This document shows positions 1-11,221 of a stretch of 64,000 nucleotides of DNA, in pieces (position 1 is the stretch's first letter; each line of letters begins with the position of its first letter). Position numbers and translations under genes: made by a program. The DNA is from Diadema setosum. Its lineage: Eukaryota; Echinodermata; Echinoidea; Diadematoida; Diadematidae. The notes below the pieces were generated by a model. That model had not been told where the DNA came from. It did no database searches and saw only the letters and a list, made by a program, of their open reading frames with translations. The stretch is taken from contig CM067067.1 of NCBI GenBank assembly GCA_033980235.1, positions 38,607,985 to 38,671,984 on the forward strand, in the 5' to 3' direction.

Positions 1-123
1 AGGAGGCAACTCATTGTTCTTCATCTCCTTCGTGTAATCTTCCACTGCGTCCTTCTGTCCTTCCATACTCATCACCATCCCTGTTTTTGACACATCTACA
101 GGATGTCCGTCTCCGTCTCTTTT
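1..123 (-). CDS. partial internal exon of an unrecognised host gene, cut by window edge
   Basis: Read on the minus strand from 123 to 1, 41 codons are open with no stop. The peptide begins KRDGDGHPVDVSKTG and runs on through EGQKDAVEDYTKEMK to NNELPP. It is rich in D, E, G and V, unlike chance translations of the AT-rich surroundings, and the exon is visibly more GC-rich than its flanks. Just upstream on the minus strand is an acceptor: a pyrimidine-rich stretch followed by TATAG with AG at 124-125. The intron would be phase 0. The 3' side runs off the window, so there is no donor or stop. I do not recognise the family. Alternating hydrophobics followed by an amphipathic helix are compatible with many alpha/beta folds. 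It could be a decayed pseudogene, but the codon pattern looks intact. Confidence 0.6.
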
Positions 124-458
124 CTATACCATACAACAACATTTTCCGAGCAAGGTGTAAGAAAGGAAAGTACAACCTTTAGCATCAATTATACATGATC
201 GCAATCGACTTCACACGCTCGTGAATTTCAGATAATTCAGTTTACTCCCACCCCATACTCCATGACTCTATGTCAGTGATGTTGTTTATCTGAATTCTGA
301 TTCTTTACATTATTTTCTTAAAACCTTATTCTAGAATAGGCTATAGTTGATGGTTACAACGAATACGTCCCGATAAATGTGTATGTGCGTGTTTTTAAAT
401 CTCTAACTACAACTTGGAATAACTTGAGAACGGAATTCGTGGATCTCTACGTTATGTA

Positions 459-502
459 ATGACGTCATTATGAAGCTTTCTATGGGTGCGCCATGACGTC
501 AT
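459..502. promoter_or_regulatory. pair of CRE palindromes (ATGACGTCAT)
   Basis: The 10-bp palindrome ATGACGTCAT occurs at 459-468 and again at 493-502, centres 34 bp apart. TGACGTCA is the established consensus for CREB/ATF bZIP dimers. The sites lie about 340 bp upstream of the acceptor of the minus-strand exon at 1-123, so they could belong to that gene's promoter or a first-intron enhancer. No TATA box or clear first exon was seen between them. Confidence 0.4.
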
Positions 503-1662
503 TTCGTCTCCCCCGGTCTTGTCAAGTTTCTGAATCAGCACGACTCGAGCGCGCTGCAAACACGTTTGCCCGATGTGTGACAGCCTATGAAATGATTACA
601 TACGATATACTGAATCTTTTACTATTATGGTCATCAAATTTCGTCAGTGGTCTCACCTTTCTCCTGCATAACTCCTACAGGTAGGCGTGTGCTAAATATA
701 GAATATCAAACATTATATCGTCGAAACAGGAAAAATGATGGTTATTTTTGTCTGATTTCCAAGTACTACTAAGTTTGATTGTTTGTTTGTTTTGGGTTTT
801 TTTTTACCCATTTTAGTGAGGCCTTTCCAATTTTTGATACTCTTTTCAAACCCTTTAGTGACCTTTTTTTTTTTTTTTCCAATCACTAACTACATTAATT
901 CGCATTTCTTTTTTCGCCGAAAACGAAGCTTGCTGGATAAAAAAAAAAAACTAAAAAAATTACCTTATAGCGTCAAGCAACGATGGTTCGTTTCTGTTGA
1001 AACCCAGCTTTGTTTTGTTTTGTTTTGTTTTTGAGGGGCGAGGGGTGGAGGTGAGGTCTTCAACCTGTAATACCCTGTTTGAGCTTCCAAAAACTCTTCA
1101 ATTCGCCCTGTATTTCCCCCATCATGTCAAGGAACGCCTGATATGTAAAAAACGAACAAGACATATGTGCCGATGACATAATCACCCATTACCTCACTTT
1201 AACAACTCCTCAAAATTGAGGAGTAACATCTCCAGGGGAAGCCAGGAATCCTCATTTGAAGATTAAAGCACTTCAAATAATTACAACTTAAAGGGTCCGT
1301 GCATTGCATATATATCTTGACTTGCATCGGTTCATATTACCCTCACCATCACTTGGTGGCTAAAAGAGTATCTAGATACGTGCCATATGTTATAACATAT
1401 TAATTTTTCTACCATTTTTCTTCAGATTACGCAGCAACCCCCCCCCCCCCAAAAAAAAGAGAGAGCCTTTAAAATCTGTCAATTAATGTTAAAATTACTA
1501 ATAATTTATGATTAATAAAAGACATTGGAATGCACAATCCACAGACTGAGCATAAGCTTACATATTTCCTTGCAATATCTTTTGTTAGTCATGATATAAC
1601 ATGACATGCACATTTATCTTTTTTTCTTATTTTTTTTAAGTACCCATACAGTGTTGTGGATA

Positions 1663-1703
<41 letters not shown>

Positions 1704-2369
1704 CGGACTGACTGACTGATTAATTGACTGATTTTCTTTTTGCATTTCTTTTTCGTACATAAATGTAACATTGAAAAGGGTGGAAGCAATCACTTAAAAA
1801 CTCTTCAAAATTTTGTTTAATCTTATTCTTTCAGCTTCACATTTGAAACTGCAACATGATGAACTGCGCTTCTTAATTGTCAAATGTATATTACCCGTGA
1901 ATATTGCTTTTAAAAAATTAAACCACGTCATGTAGAAGCGATTTCCGACTTTTTCGAATTACTGGTCATCATGCGTGACTGTAACCAAAAATGTTATAAG
2001 TTACTCCCCCCTCCCTTGGATTTACATTACGGGGAAGCAAATTACTGAGAAAAAAAAACCAAAACAAAACTTGATATCGCAATAGATTTATAGGTTGATT
2101 GATATAGGTTGATAGATTTATAGTTGATAGGATGTGATGGAGAATGGTTCTATTTCGTAGAAATATTAGATGAGTTGTAATTCTCGTTTGCTTTGTACCC
2201 ACATGAACCCAGGATTTGTATCAATATTGTCTGAAAAAAAAAAAGATCAACAAAGAATACTGCGATAAAGGACATAAAATATCTCAGAGTTCCCGAGCTC
2301 ATGTGTAGTTCACTTTTCTTTAATAAAAATGTAAAAGGAATCTTGTCATTTCGTATACAACACCGAGAT
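503..2369. other. no gene seen; AT-rich spacer with homopolymers
   Basis: Only A/T runs, a TTTTG run near 1010-1030, a C10 run at 1440, a short hairpin (ACTCCTCAA arms, 1205-1224) and an (ATTG)n microsatellite at 1663-1702. Short open frames here have the F/L/K/S-rich composition of chance translations. Confidence 0.6.
1663..1702. repeat. (ATTG)n microsatellite
   Basis: About ten uninterrupted ATTG units, followed by degenerate GACT/GACTG units to about 1720. Confidence 0.95.
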
Positions 2370-2749
2370 TTACAGGGATCGTATAGTTTTGGTTGAGACC
2401 CAATATCAGGTTTCTAACATTATTTGGTGAGATAATGAGAAACCTCTTATGAAATATGAAAGAGCATTTAATTCCATGAGCAATTCAATGTTTATTTGAT
2501 GAAAATTGGTTTTGAAATGGCTGAGATATCCAAAACAGAGTGATTCCAATAAAGTGTGGGACCTACATTTTATTACGATCGCTTTGTTTTACTTTGTTTA
2601 TGGATGTTTCAGTCATTCCAAGCCCGATTTTCATCAAATAAACTTTGAATTCCTCTTAAAATGGTATGCTCTGTACGTGTTTTCTTGGTATCTCGCAAAA
2701 AGTTAAAAGCCCAATTTTCACCTCCACCAATACTGTACCATCCCTTTAA
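2370..2749. mobile_element. TTAA-type palindromic MITE, copy 1
   Basis: The left end reads AGGGATCGTATAGTTTTGG and the right end reads CCAATACTGTACCATCCCTTT followed by AA, so the termini are inverted copies beginning AAAGGGAT. Inside, left-half segments such as TTTGATGAAAATTGGTTTTG reappear inverted in the right half (CCGATTTTCATCAAATAAA), making the whole ~380 bp a fold-back element. A second copy with the same arms lies at 52286-52669. The right flank is TTAA and the left is a degraded TTTACA. TTAA targets are typical of the piggyBac and Kolobok superfamilies. No transposase is present, so it must have moved in trans. Confidence 0.75.
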
Positions 2750-3535
2750 TGAACCATTTTGAGCAGTGATACCCTGGTTACCTCACCAGCTATTTCAAGA
2801 ACCCATTGTATCCGATTTAAGGGATATTATTTGCAGACACTGTTCTGACGTAAATCCCTAGATATTTGTCTTATCTCGTATTTCTATACTTGTCTGTCAT
2901 TCTGCATTCGGTGCTCAATGAGCTGAATGACACATAATGGATGGGATTTTTTTTCTCTCATCTGAAGTAATGTTGTCGCATGAAAAGGCACATGTATTTG
3001 ATGTCATTTCGACAAAATAGAAAAATAGATGTCATTGGGATTATTCTACAATTATTGCTCGAAATGGATTTTGTTTTCAATAGTTTGCAATCGTGGTACA
3101 AATATCGAGTTAAACATTTATATGATATACATTGAAAGAGATAATTTTAAATCAACCGTGTAATTATATTGATATATCAATATTACTCATGAAACTCAAT
3201 CCATTTGTATTCTTAGTAATTTGGTCATAATTATTCTATTAGTTCAATTGATAATCAAGTTTGTCTATAAAAACAACAGCAGCAACAACAAAAACTTTGC
3301 ATGTAATAACCTGAAAATCATAACTCCTCAATGTCGGAAAATTGTGTTGATGTCTACAAGCAGTATCATTACATTGTTATAACGACGGACATGTAGGACC
3401 TACAATGATTTCAACGGACATCATGAATCATTTGTAATTTATAACTAACAAACTTTTCTTTCATATAAATAAGTATTATGCAGTGTTATAACAGGGAAAC
3501 TGCGAGTGCATTCATATTTGAATTATCATGATATA

Positions 3536-3720
3536 ATAATAGCAATAATGATAATATCAATAACAATAATAAATTTATAAAGCTCATAATGAGCACATGC
3601 TTCTCTATGCGCTGTACAATTAAGATACAAAAAATTGATACAATCAAACAAATGACTAGCAAGCATAGCAATCAACAAAAAAGATACAAAAATTAACAAA
3701 AAGGGGTATTTAAATACCAC
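3536..3720 (-). repeat. 3'-tail fragment of an L2/SINE-type retroposon
   Basis: Degenerate (AAT)n units lead into AAATTTATAAAGCTCATAATG and then ATGCGCTGTACA. In reverse complement this is the TTTATATAGCGC-type 3' tail also seen in the SINE at 21.9 kb and the L2 element at 61.6 kb. The fragment is truncated and diverged, with no coding part left. Confidence 0.5.
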
Positions 3721-5305
3721 GATAGTTAAGGCACCATTCTCACTGAAAACATACGACGGTAAAACCTTACTTCACTTGGTACCGTTCTAATTAATGGAAT
3801 ACCATGGTATTTCTTGCCCGAAATGACACCTCTCCGTGATGACCACTACGCATGCGCGTGGAGAACCAAGAAGTGTGCCAGGTCAGGTGAGAGGGATACA
3901 CCACTGTACGATCGGGGTATTTCGTGACACGACTCATCACTCAAAACTTGTATGAGCATTTCGTGCGAAATCTTGATTACAACACTAGGTACCTCGTTAT
4001 TTCGTTGCGTATATTTTGTGGAGTATTTGCTTTCACATTACAAATTACAATAGTACTGTGGTGATAGAATTGCACTGAACATATGTATTATGAATACATC
4101 TGATCATGACCTTATGCTCACTCCCATCATACCAATAAAACAAATTTTAATCGAAGGCATGCCAAAAGTTGTATAATTCATCAGTATCATTAAATATTCG
4201 GCAGTGTGTAACATTGTACTAAATTGCAACTAGACCACGACACCATACAATACAGGGTTATTATTGGTACAGGGCTTTTCGCCCTGCAGGACGCAATATA
4301 CTAGTACCCCATGCCAACTGAGCAATGAGAATCTGAGAGACCGTTTATGCTCTTAAAAAAGATGCCGGCAAACACCATTCTTCTCTTTTTTTTTTTTAAT
4401 TCCCGCCCTAAATCTTATTCAAAGACATCGCGATGGGACAGCAAACGACTCTGTAGATGAGCAATAGCAAATTAGGGTAATGTAGGCAAAAGAGCAATCG
4501 AGCATGGGATGGGTTGAGTCCCAGCGATGTGGTTGCAATCCTGATCAGGAAATCGAGAAACGCAGGTGTTTGAATACTATTAGCAGATCAATGTATTCTT
4601 GTATTCGGCATCTTTATGTTCACGTGGAAGAGGTAATAGGGTAAAGGAAGGTGACATAAGTCGAACTGCCCTGAAGACATATTCTAAATCTTACGACAAG
4701 CCGATTTCCTCCTGGGATGGCGTCAGGCGGAAATAAAGGTAGGCCGGTGTCTGGCGCTCCACTGCTGGTGCAAAGCAGTGATGGAATCACACAATCGCAG
4801 AGGCACATTGACTGACTAAGAAAAAACAAACAAAAAAGATGCTCTTTTGTTACACCTATATATACGAACATCGCTTTTGTTCTCTGTATAATTCCATTTG
4901 CTTCTTTCTATAGTTCGCCGGGAAGTGCAGCGCGGGAAAATCGACAAAGATGATATTTTGTTGAGTAACGCCACAGTGCCCATTGACCCTGTTACAGACA
5001 TGCAGTATTATTAGACATGGCGGGCGTGAAATATCATGGTGTGATATAACTCCCATTGCAATGCAACACGTCTTCATATAGATCATCGAATTTTCATCAG
5101 TAGCTGGAAAGCGTGCTGCCCAGAGCATAACAACAAGGATTAGTTCACAAAGTGAGGACAACATGACCACACGATCGCCATGACTTCCTAATTCGCGCTT
5201 CTCCGGACAACAAGGTCATCACGATGACCCTCAGCGTTATATTGAGCTGCTCGTATGTTTTAATAAAAAAGGAAAAACAACAAACAACCAAAAATGATCT
5301 AACAA

Positions 5306-5307
<2 letters not shown>

Positions 5308-5340
<33 letters not shown>
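5308..5340. repeat. (CA)n microsatellite
   Basis: Uninterrupted CA dinucleotides, about 16 units. Confidence 0.97.
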
Positions 5341-5345
<5 letters not shown>

Positions 5346-6334
5346 AAACTCAGTTTCATTGAAAAACAGTCCCTTTAAGTAATTCACGGAGATCCTTAGC
5401 ATTTAATCCAACAGTATATATTACAATCTAAAAACAAAACAACAGCCAAAAACGCAATTTAATTAAAAAATACAGTTCTTTTCACCGATTTAATCATAAA
5501 AAAATCCAACTGTCCAAGGCAATGCAAATTCCTGACAAATCAGCAATTTCTAAGGGAAGGCACATCTGTCTTGCAGAAAAACAATGATTATGTGCATTTC
5601 CTTAAGTAGTTCAGTTTTATTATTATTGCTATTATTACTTGTTTGGCATTTTAACATAGAATACCAACAGAAAATCATATTATATGAAATATAGAATTTG
5701 GGGGATTCTGGATGCAAACCGCCCGCTGAATATAAGTTTCACGAATGAAAAGCTGCAGTTCGCTAGGAATTAAGAAATTGCTTCGAAGATATCACAACTC
5801 GTCTTTGATTTCAAATTGGGTAAAACTTCTCTGATGAACACTACAGTACTTCTTGGTTAGTTCAAGAGAATGGATTGTAATGTTCCTCAGCGACATGAGG
5901 AATCTGCTAGTTAAGGGTAAGACATAGTACTCAGCAGGACTCAAAATCCATCTTCCAGCATTTGGAATTTATTTGCAATATATCGGAAAGCTCTTCCAAG
6001 AAACTTGGCTGGCTGACGCGATTTGCCAGGATATCGAGTTGTTTTTGAGGTATTTTTGGATCGAAAGTGTGATAGAATAAAAGTCGGTATACCGAACAAG
6101 CTGCATGCAATTCAGTCTCTCTCGATGAGTACTGCTAATGCCCGATATTTTGTAATCGATGTAATCGAATGTAAAACATCACTTAGCAACCACTGTCGGG
6201 GAAAACTCTGATACTGAGTACTTCCGGCGAACCTTTCTGGTTAATATTTCGCATTTTCGACATTACCCATCGGTTATCGTGTCATCATGACGCTCTTTCA
6301 CATATTTTGGTATACATAATGTGTATTTTTTCTT

Positions 6335-6371
6335 TATCATTATACACAAATATTATTTGTGTATAATGATA
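6335..6371. repeat. perfect 17-bp palindrome with 3-base loop
   Basis: Arms at 6335-6351 (TATCATTATACACAAAT) and 6355-6371 are perfectly complementary around the loop ATT. This could be a cruciform-forming relic of a MITE centre. No flanking duplication was found. Confidence 0.85.
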
Positions 6372-6983
6372 GAGCTAAAATTGACAGTTCTGCCGGCACA
6401 TGAGAACTATGTTTTCATTTTAAGAGCATATCAACCAAGAACTGTGACAATAATTCGTCTCTTGGGTGTGAGAAGAGAATAAAACCACCACCTAGCCATC
6501 ACCACCGCGCTCCTGTATGTATCGGGCGAACTCTCTGCTTCCAAACTTGTAGTATATCGGGCCCTGTCGACTACTGGGCCATGGATTAGTGACATGGTTC
6601 GGATGTTCTTATACCGTCGGGATATGAGGGTGTTGTAACGTGAGTTACGCACGGGGCGATTACCGGTTCTTGATGACAGAAGATTTGGTTGATAATGATA
6701 CTACGACTGGAGCTCTGATCACTAATGATTTCTACTGGCCATGGCGAAAGCTAACAAAGGATTCGGGTGTGAAACCCGCGGTAACCATAATTCCAACATC
6801 TCTTCACTGTTTATTGGAAAAAACCCAACAAAACAAAACTATAACGCAACACCGCATTTTTGGCAGTGGGACAGACTTTAGCAAGATGTTGCATTGATCT
6901 TAACACGAAAGAGGATCAGTGTGTGTAGTGCATTACTGATCTGGATTGTCATTACATAGCGTTCGGTATCTGAGTTCAGGTGG

Positions 6984-7145
6984 CAGTGGCGGGTCCAGGC
7001 GGGGGCTCACCGGGCGCACACCCCCTTTATTTTTGTTTTGTTAAAACAAAAGAAATTAAAAAAAGGAGGGGGCGCATGTGCCCCCTTTAATTTGTAAAGG
7101 CGCCCTCCCCCCCCCCCCTTTACGTAATTCCTGGATCCGCCCCGC
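6984..7145. mobile_element. hAT-like MITE, copy 1, abutting the 6-kb element
   Basis: Left terminus CAGTGGCGGGTCCAGG and right terminus CCTGGATCCGCCCC are inverted copies, with a CCCCCTTTA-rich middle. A sister copy at 58214-58354 ends in ...CCTGGATCCGCCCCTG. The CAGGGGCGGATCCAGG-type end is typical of hAT-derived MITEs. In this copy the last bases run directly into the CCCCGCACACAGAG terminus of the 6-kb element. The junction is therefore either an insertion at the MITE end or a chance sharing of the CCCC run. Confidence 0.65.
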
Positions 7146-7171
7146 ACACAGAGAAATTACGGTTCTAATTT

Positions 7172-7770
7172 GCACCCTAGAGGGTGCATATCGTTGTAAC
7201 ACCAGCGGCTCCATTTAGGGTTCTATTTTGGGGGGTGCTTATTTAGCACCCTATATTTAACACCATATATGGTGCATATTTGCACCCCTCCATTGGGTTC
7301 CCTTTTGCACCCAATAGGGTTCATATCGTTGTAACACCAGCGGCTCCATTTAGGGTTCTATTTTTGGGGGTGCTTATTTAGCACCCTATATTTAACACCA
7401 GATATGGTGCATATTTGCACCCCTCCATTGGGTTCCCTTTCTGCACCCCATAGGGTGAACAAAAATTCAGTTGCAAATTTGCACCCTTTCTGGTTCATAT
7501 CGTTGTAACACCAGCGGCTCCATTTAGGGTTCTATTTTGGGGGGTTCTTATTTAGCACCCTATATTCAACACCCTATAAGGTGCAAATATGGACCTCTAT
7601 ACAGGGTTCCCCTTCTGCACCTCATACCTGCACCCACTATGGTTCATACTGTTATTGTTGTAATTTTGCACCCTATGGGGTGATAAAGTCACCGCAATAT
7701 AGGATGCAATACAATTTGCACACGTCTCTATTTAGGGTTGCCTTTCTGCACCCCATATGGTGAAAATTAT
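7172..7770. repeat. subterminal repeat array of the 6-kb element
   Basis: A unit beginning TATCGTTGTAACACCAGCGG starts at 7189, 7324 and 7498 (spacing 135 and 174 bp). Each unit holds CTCCATTTAGGGTTC and TATTTAGCACCCTATAT. Palindromic GCACCCTAGAGGGTGC (7172-7187) and variants such as ACACCATATATGGTG recur throughout. Degenerate units continue to about 7770. The right end of the element has a shorter set at 13010-13140 (AACCCTATAAGGTGC, TAGGGTGCAAATAAGAACCC). Such clusters are plausibly transposase binding sites. Confidence 0.85.
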
Positions 7771-9368
7771 AACCTTTTTTTTTAAACCAAAATAATCATA
7801 TACTGGATGCATTCACTGACTTCACAAACAATTACCTAAGGTAACACTCCAGACATGAAGCAAAAATAGCATGCACAGATTTACACACAGTTTCTCAGTC
7901 AATTAAATCCACAATCTTTCGAAAACTGAAGTCAGAGACTTCAATTCAACAACAAATAGAACATAAACATGATGAATACAGTGCATACTTACATATGAAT
8001 TATTAACATTTTATTATATGTCTCATGGAAGAGGGACAAGTTAACAGCGATTTTCTTTTTCATGGTTTACTTTAAAATGAACATCAAATATACATTGTAT
8101 TTCTACAAATTCTCATACGAGATGCATATTTTGTCATAAAAAGGGCAATGTAAATCAAAAATGTATGAAATTTGGTCAGTACATTGAATAAGAAGAAAAA
8201 AATATTCGTTCTTTCCATCAAATTATTACTTTTTCTTCTTTTAAAGGAAGTTACCACATTGACAAAAAGCACTAATTCTTTTTATACAAAAAATCCCTGA
8301 AGCTTGTGCAGAGTAATAGTAAACTATGTGACAAATATCTTTCACATTGTCCTTTTACTTCTAGAATGGATCATAGATATGTACCTTGAATTTACCGGTA
8401 CATCTTACGGTAATCAAAAGCACCTTTATGACGCTTTTAGACATTAACAGCGATATGTCAACTCTGATTTCTCGTACACAAGTTATTGCCAAAACAATGA
8501 AGGGTATGGCAAAGTTCTGTCATATATGAAACTCACTACTTGTACTGATATATTCCATCCAATTCCAAGCTTGAGAGCTTGCGAATGTGCCCCATTATAC
8601 AATTAGTATACTTCACATTTTGTTTTTCATATACAATTACACCAATGATAAGGTGAAAAAAGAATCAAAAAATGAAGAATGCACATCTAAATTTGGTTAC
8701 TTTTTTATGCACACAGCTAAAGATATGTCCCAGTTATAAATCTCGGGCAGAATAGCACATCTGAAAACACCTTTCATTGCATCAAATTAACATTAACAAT
8801 TCCACAGAAAATGTTACCTCAGAAAGGGAAAATAAGGTTAACCAATCAGTGGTATGACAAACTGGACATAAAGAGGAAGGAATATGTCTTCAGTGAGACA
8901 AGTTTAAAAACAATTTTTTTTTTGATACATTGGTTTGTTTTTTTTTTCTCCAAGCGATGGAAACAAGAAGCTCATTGTACTCAGTAGACCATAAATGTAA
9001 TTACACAATGTATGCAGTTTAGCCCCAACATTCAAAATATTGTAAAGAGCAGTCGATTTTTCACATTTATAAAGCAGGTATTGGTATTGGCACCATCACA
9101 AGCATAATGATCAGGAGCAAAATATATTATTATTACTATTATCATCATTATTATTCCTTTCATTATTATCATCATTATTATCATTATTACTAGTACCATC
9201 AATATTTTACAGAGATTTATGATCATGCATGAGAAATACCTCAAGTGTTGATGTTACAGTCTCACAACTCTCCCAATCATTTTAACACTTAATTTTCACC
9301 AAACCTTACACAAATATATCAGCACTTTATACAACCTACTTAAAGAAAGCTTGAAACTATAATCAGAG

Positions 9369-9569
9369 TTAGAGGGCAAGTCCACCTTCATATAGACCTA
9401 CATGTGGATTGAGTGAATGCGCAGCAATAAGCCAGTCCGGAGATAGCTCATGTGCACATAGGTACAAATGACCTTTCATTTTTCTCAACTGGTTAGGCAC
9501 TTCACTCAATGCAAAGTGACATAATGCAGCAGCTTGCCCACCATAGCCATTTATGGAACTCATATTCAA
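9369..9569 (-). CDS. possible exon or decayed ORF inside the 6-kb element
   Basis: A 66-codon minus-strand frame contains INGYGGQAAALCHFALSEV and CAHELSPDWLIAAHSLNPHV, less low-complexity than its surroundings. A second minus-strand frame at 9618-9866 has a similar spacing of residues (EYQFEHVQKKVICTERQVG against EVPNQLRKMKGHLYLCAHEL), and the DNA shares GGTACAAATRACCTTT. They may be duplicated, decayed exons of the element's protein. No family is recognised and no clean splice sites bound them, so confidence is low. Confidence 0.25.
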   Translation of the reverse strand: MNMSSINGYGGQAAALCHFALSEVPNQLRKMKGHLYLCAHELSPDWLIAAHSLNPHVGLYEGGLAL

Positions 9570-9617
9570 ACAAAGAATGAACCTAACCAGTGTAGATGAA
9601 GTGACCAGTATGGTTCG

Positions 9618-9866
9618 TCAATCAACACTTACGGAATCATCTATTTTATTAAGTGCTGTCTTGAATATGTTAACAAACTTTTTTTGTGTGTTAACATTGC
9701 CAAATACCAGGCTTGCTGTCAAGTGGATGTACTGGCAGGCACCATTTATAAGGATTCCATGAATAATCCTAGCATTACACATGCTTATCTCAGTGAAATT
9801 AAAAAAACCAACCTGTCTCTCGGTACAAATAACCTTTTTCTGCACATGCTCAAACTGGTACTCCAA
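9618..9866 (-). CDS. second possible decayed ORF inside the 6-kb element
   Basis: An 82-codon frame on the same strand as 9369-9569, with a similar residue pattern near its start (QFEHVQKKVICTERQVGFF). It could be an exon of a spliced transposon gene or a chance frame. The plus strand also has a 66-codon frame across this interval, which weakens the case. Confidence 0.2.
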   Translation of the reverse strand: MEYQFEHVQKKVICTERQVGFFNFTEISMCNARIIHGILINGACQYIHLTASLVFGNVNTQKKFVNIFKTALNKIDDSVSVD

Positions 9867-10921
9867 ACTGGCTTATACTATTAGAACACATCAGAAAAAA
9901 TTTGAAAAGCGGACATTCAGTTCAAAAGTTAATAATCTTTAAATCATTTGTGCAGTCACAGCAGAGTGAGAAGAGTTTATGATGTCACATGCGTAGAACA
10001 ATCTAAGGAAAAAAAGAATTTCAATTGTTTTTTCTTTTAGGAAAAACATGCACATTTACTTGACAAGTCACTGACGTATGTAAGGAATTGATAATAGTTT
10101 CTGCCTTCTTAAAGAGTGAAGTCCAGTGTTCTTTTATATGCAAAAAAAGTAGATATGATATGTTGAGCTTTCTCAGGTTTTGGAACAAACTCTATTTTTT
10201 TAATCCTTATATACATAAAGGGTTTGTGAGAAAATCATGCTTTTGTCAAGTGTCACAAAGCTACTCCCTTATGACATTGCATTGCCAGAGATTGCCCAAA
10301 ATTGACATACATTGTGTGGCTGTCTACTACAAAAAACAGCAGGCGACTTATTTTTTGTGTTCCCTACTTAAACAATCAATTCAAAGTGTGCATGTGTTGT
10401 TGAAGCACTGAGGCTATCGATGGTGAAGAAATAACTAAAATATGAACAATACAAACTAACCCCATCTAGTATGAAATATAATGGAAAGCATACTTTGAGT
10501 ATTTCATATCCATTAGCAGATTCATATTTTCATCCATAATCCACCCTCCCCCCCCCCCAAAAAAAAAAAAAAGATAAAAGTGAATAGAAGTCAAGTTCTT
10601 TTTAGACTGTGTTTAAATTTGTAATTTGCTAGTTTGTTCTCTTGTATTTTTCTATTATATAATTCTTTAGAGTATTCTTGTTAATATTCAAGGCCAGTGC
10701 ATTCTAAGAAAGGGAATAACCTGACAACAGTTTAGAAGACAGAATAAATAGTTACTGTTATCTATGAAATTAGACATTTTCACATATATTTTGCAAAAAA
10801 AAAAATGCTAATCTTCATTTCATGGAGTGGCTTTATTCTCACCCTCGGCTAAAAACAGGGAGGTGATTACTTTCTGGATTAAAATGGAAAGATGTTTCTA
10901 GAGCCGTGGTGTTTAGCAATT

Positions 10922-10946
10922 CTAATGGGGGGGGGGGGGGGGGGGA
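10922..10946. repeat. poly-G tract
   Basis: An uninterrupted run of more than 20 G. It may form a quadruplex and is prone to assembly length error. Confidence 0.95.
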
Positions 10947-11009
10947 ATTCAATGTGGCCCGTCTCAAATTTTATATGGTTTAAACATACATGACATATAG
11001 GAGTCTCAT

Positions 11010-11215
11010 TATTATGCCTCCGCCCTGAATGGTGCCGGAGGCATATGTTTTCAGGTTGCCTGTCTGTCTCTCGGTCTGTACGGATGTATCTACGGAAAAA
11101 TTGATGGGCTTTCATCAAACCTGGTTCAAGGATACTACATGATGCTGATGATCTTATTGGCTTTTGCACTATATCTACTAAAAGTCAAAGAAAATTTGAA
11201 AATAACTTTTTTGCT
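11010..11215. repeat. GCCTCCGCC...GGAGGCAT interspersed repeat
   Basis: ATGCCTCCGCC and TGCCGGAGGCAT form a hairpin, followed by GGTTGCCTGTCTGTCTC and a stretch with AAATTGATGGGCTTTCATC. This hairpin followed by a GTCTGTC-rich stretch is, as I recall, a common dispersed repeat of marine invertebrate genomes, which I cannot check here. It ends just 3' of the minus-strand ORF and so lies in or next to its 3' untranslated region. Confidence 0.5.
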
Positions 11216-11221
11216 ACTTCT

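Larger units (their letters stand above)
2750..6334. other. no gene seen; spacer with SINE/LINE tail debris
   Basis: Holds the retroposon-tail fragment at 3536-3720, an NRF-1-like CGCATGCGCG motif near 3850, a (CA)n tract at 5308-5340 and scattered AT-rich sequence. Minus-strand frames around 4620-5170 are overlapping chance frames without recognisable domains. Confidence 0.5.

Noticed and set aside
3845..3862. NRF-1 promoter site
   Set aside because: CGCATGCGCG is close to consensus, but no transcription unit or first exon is visible nearby.
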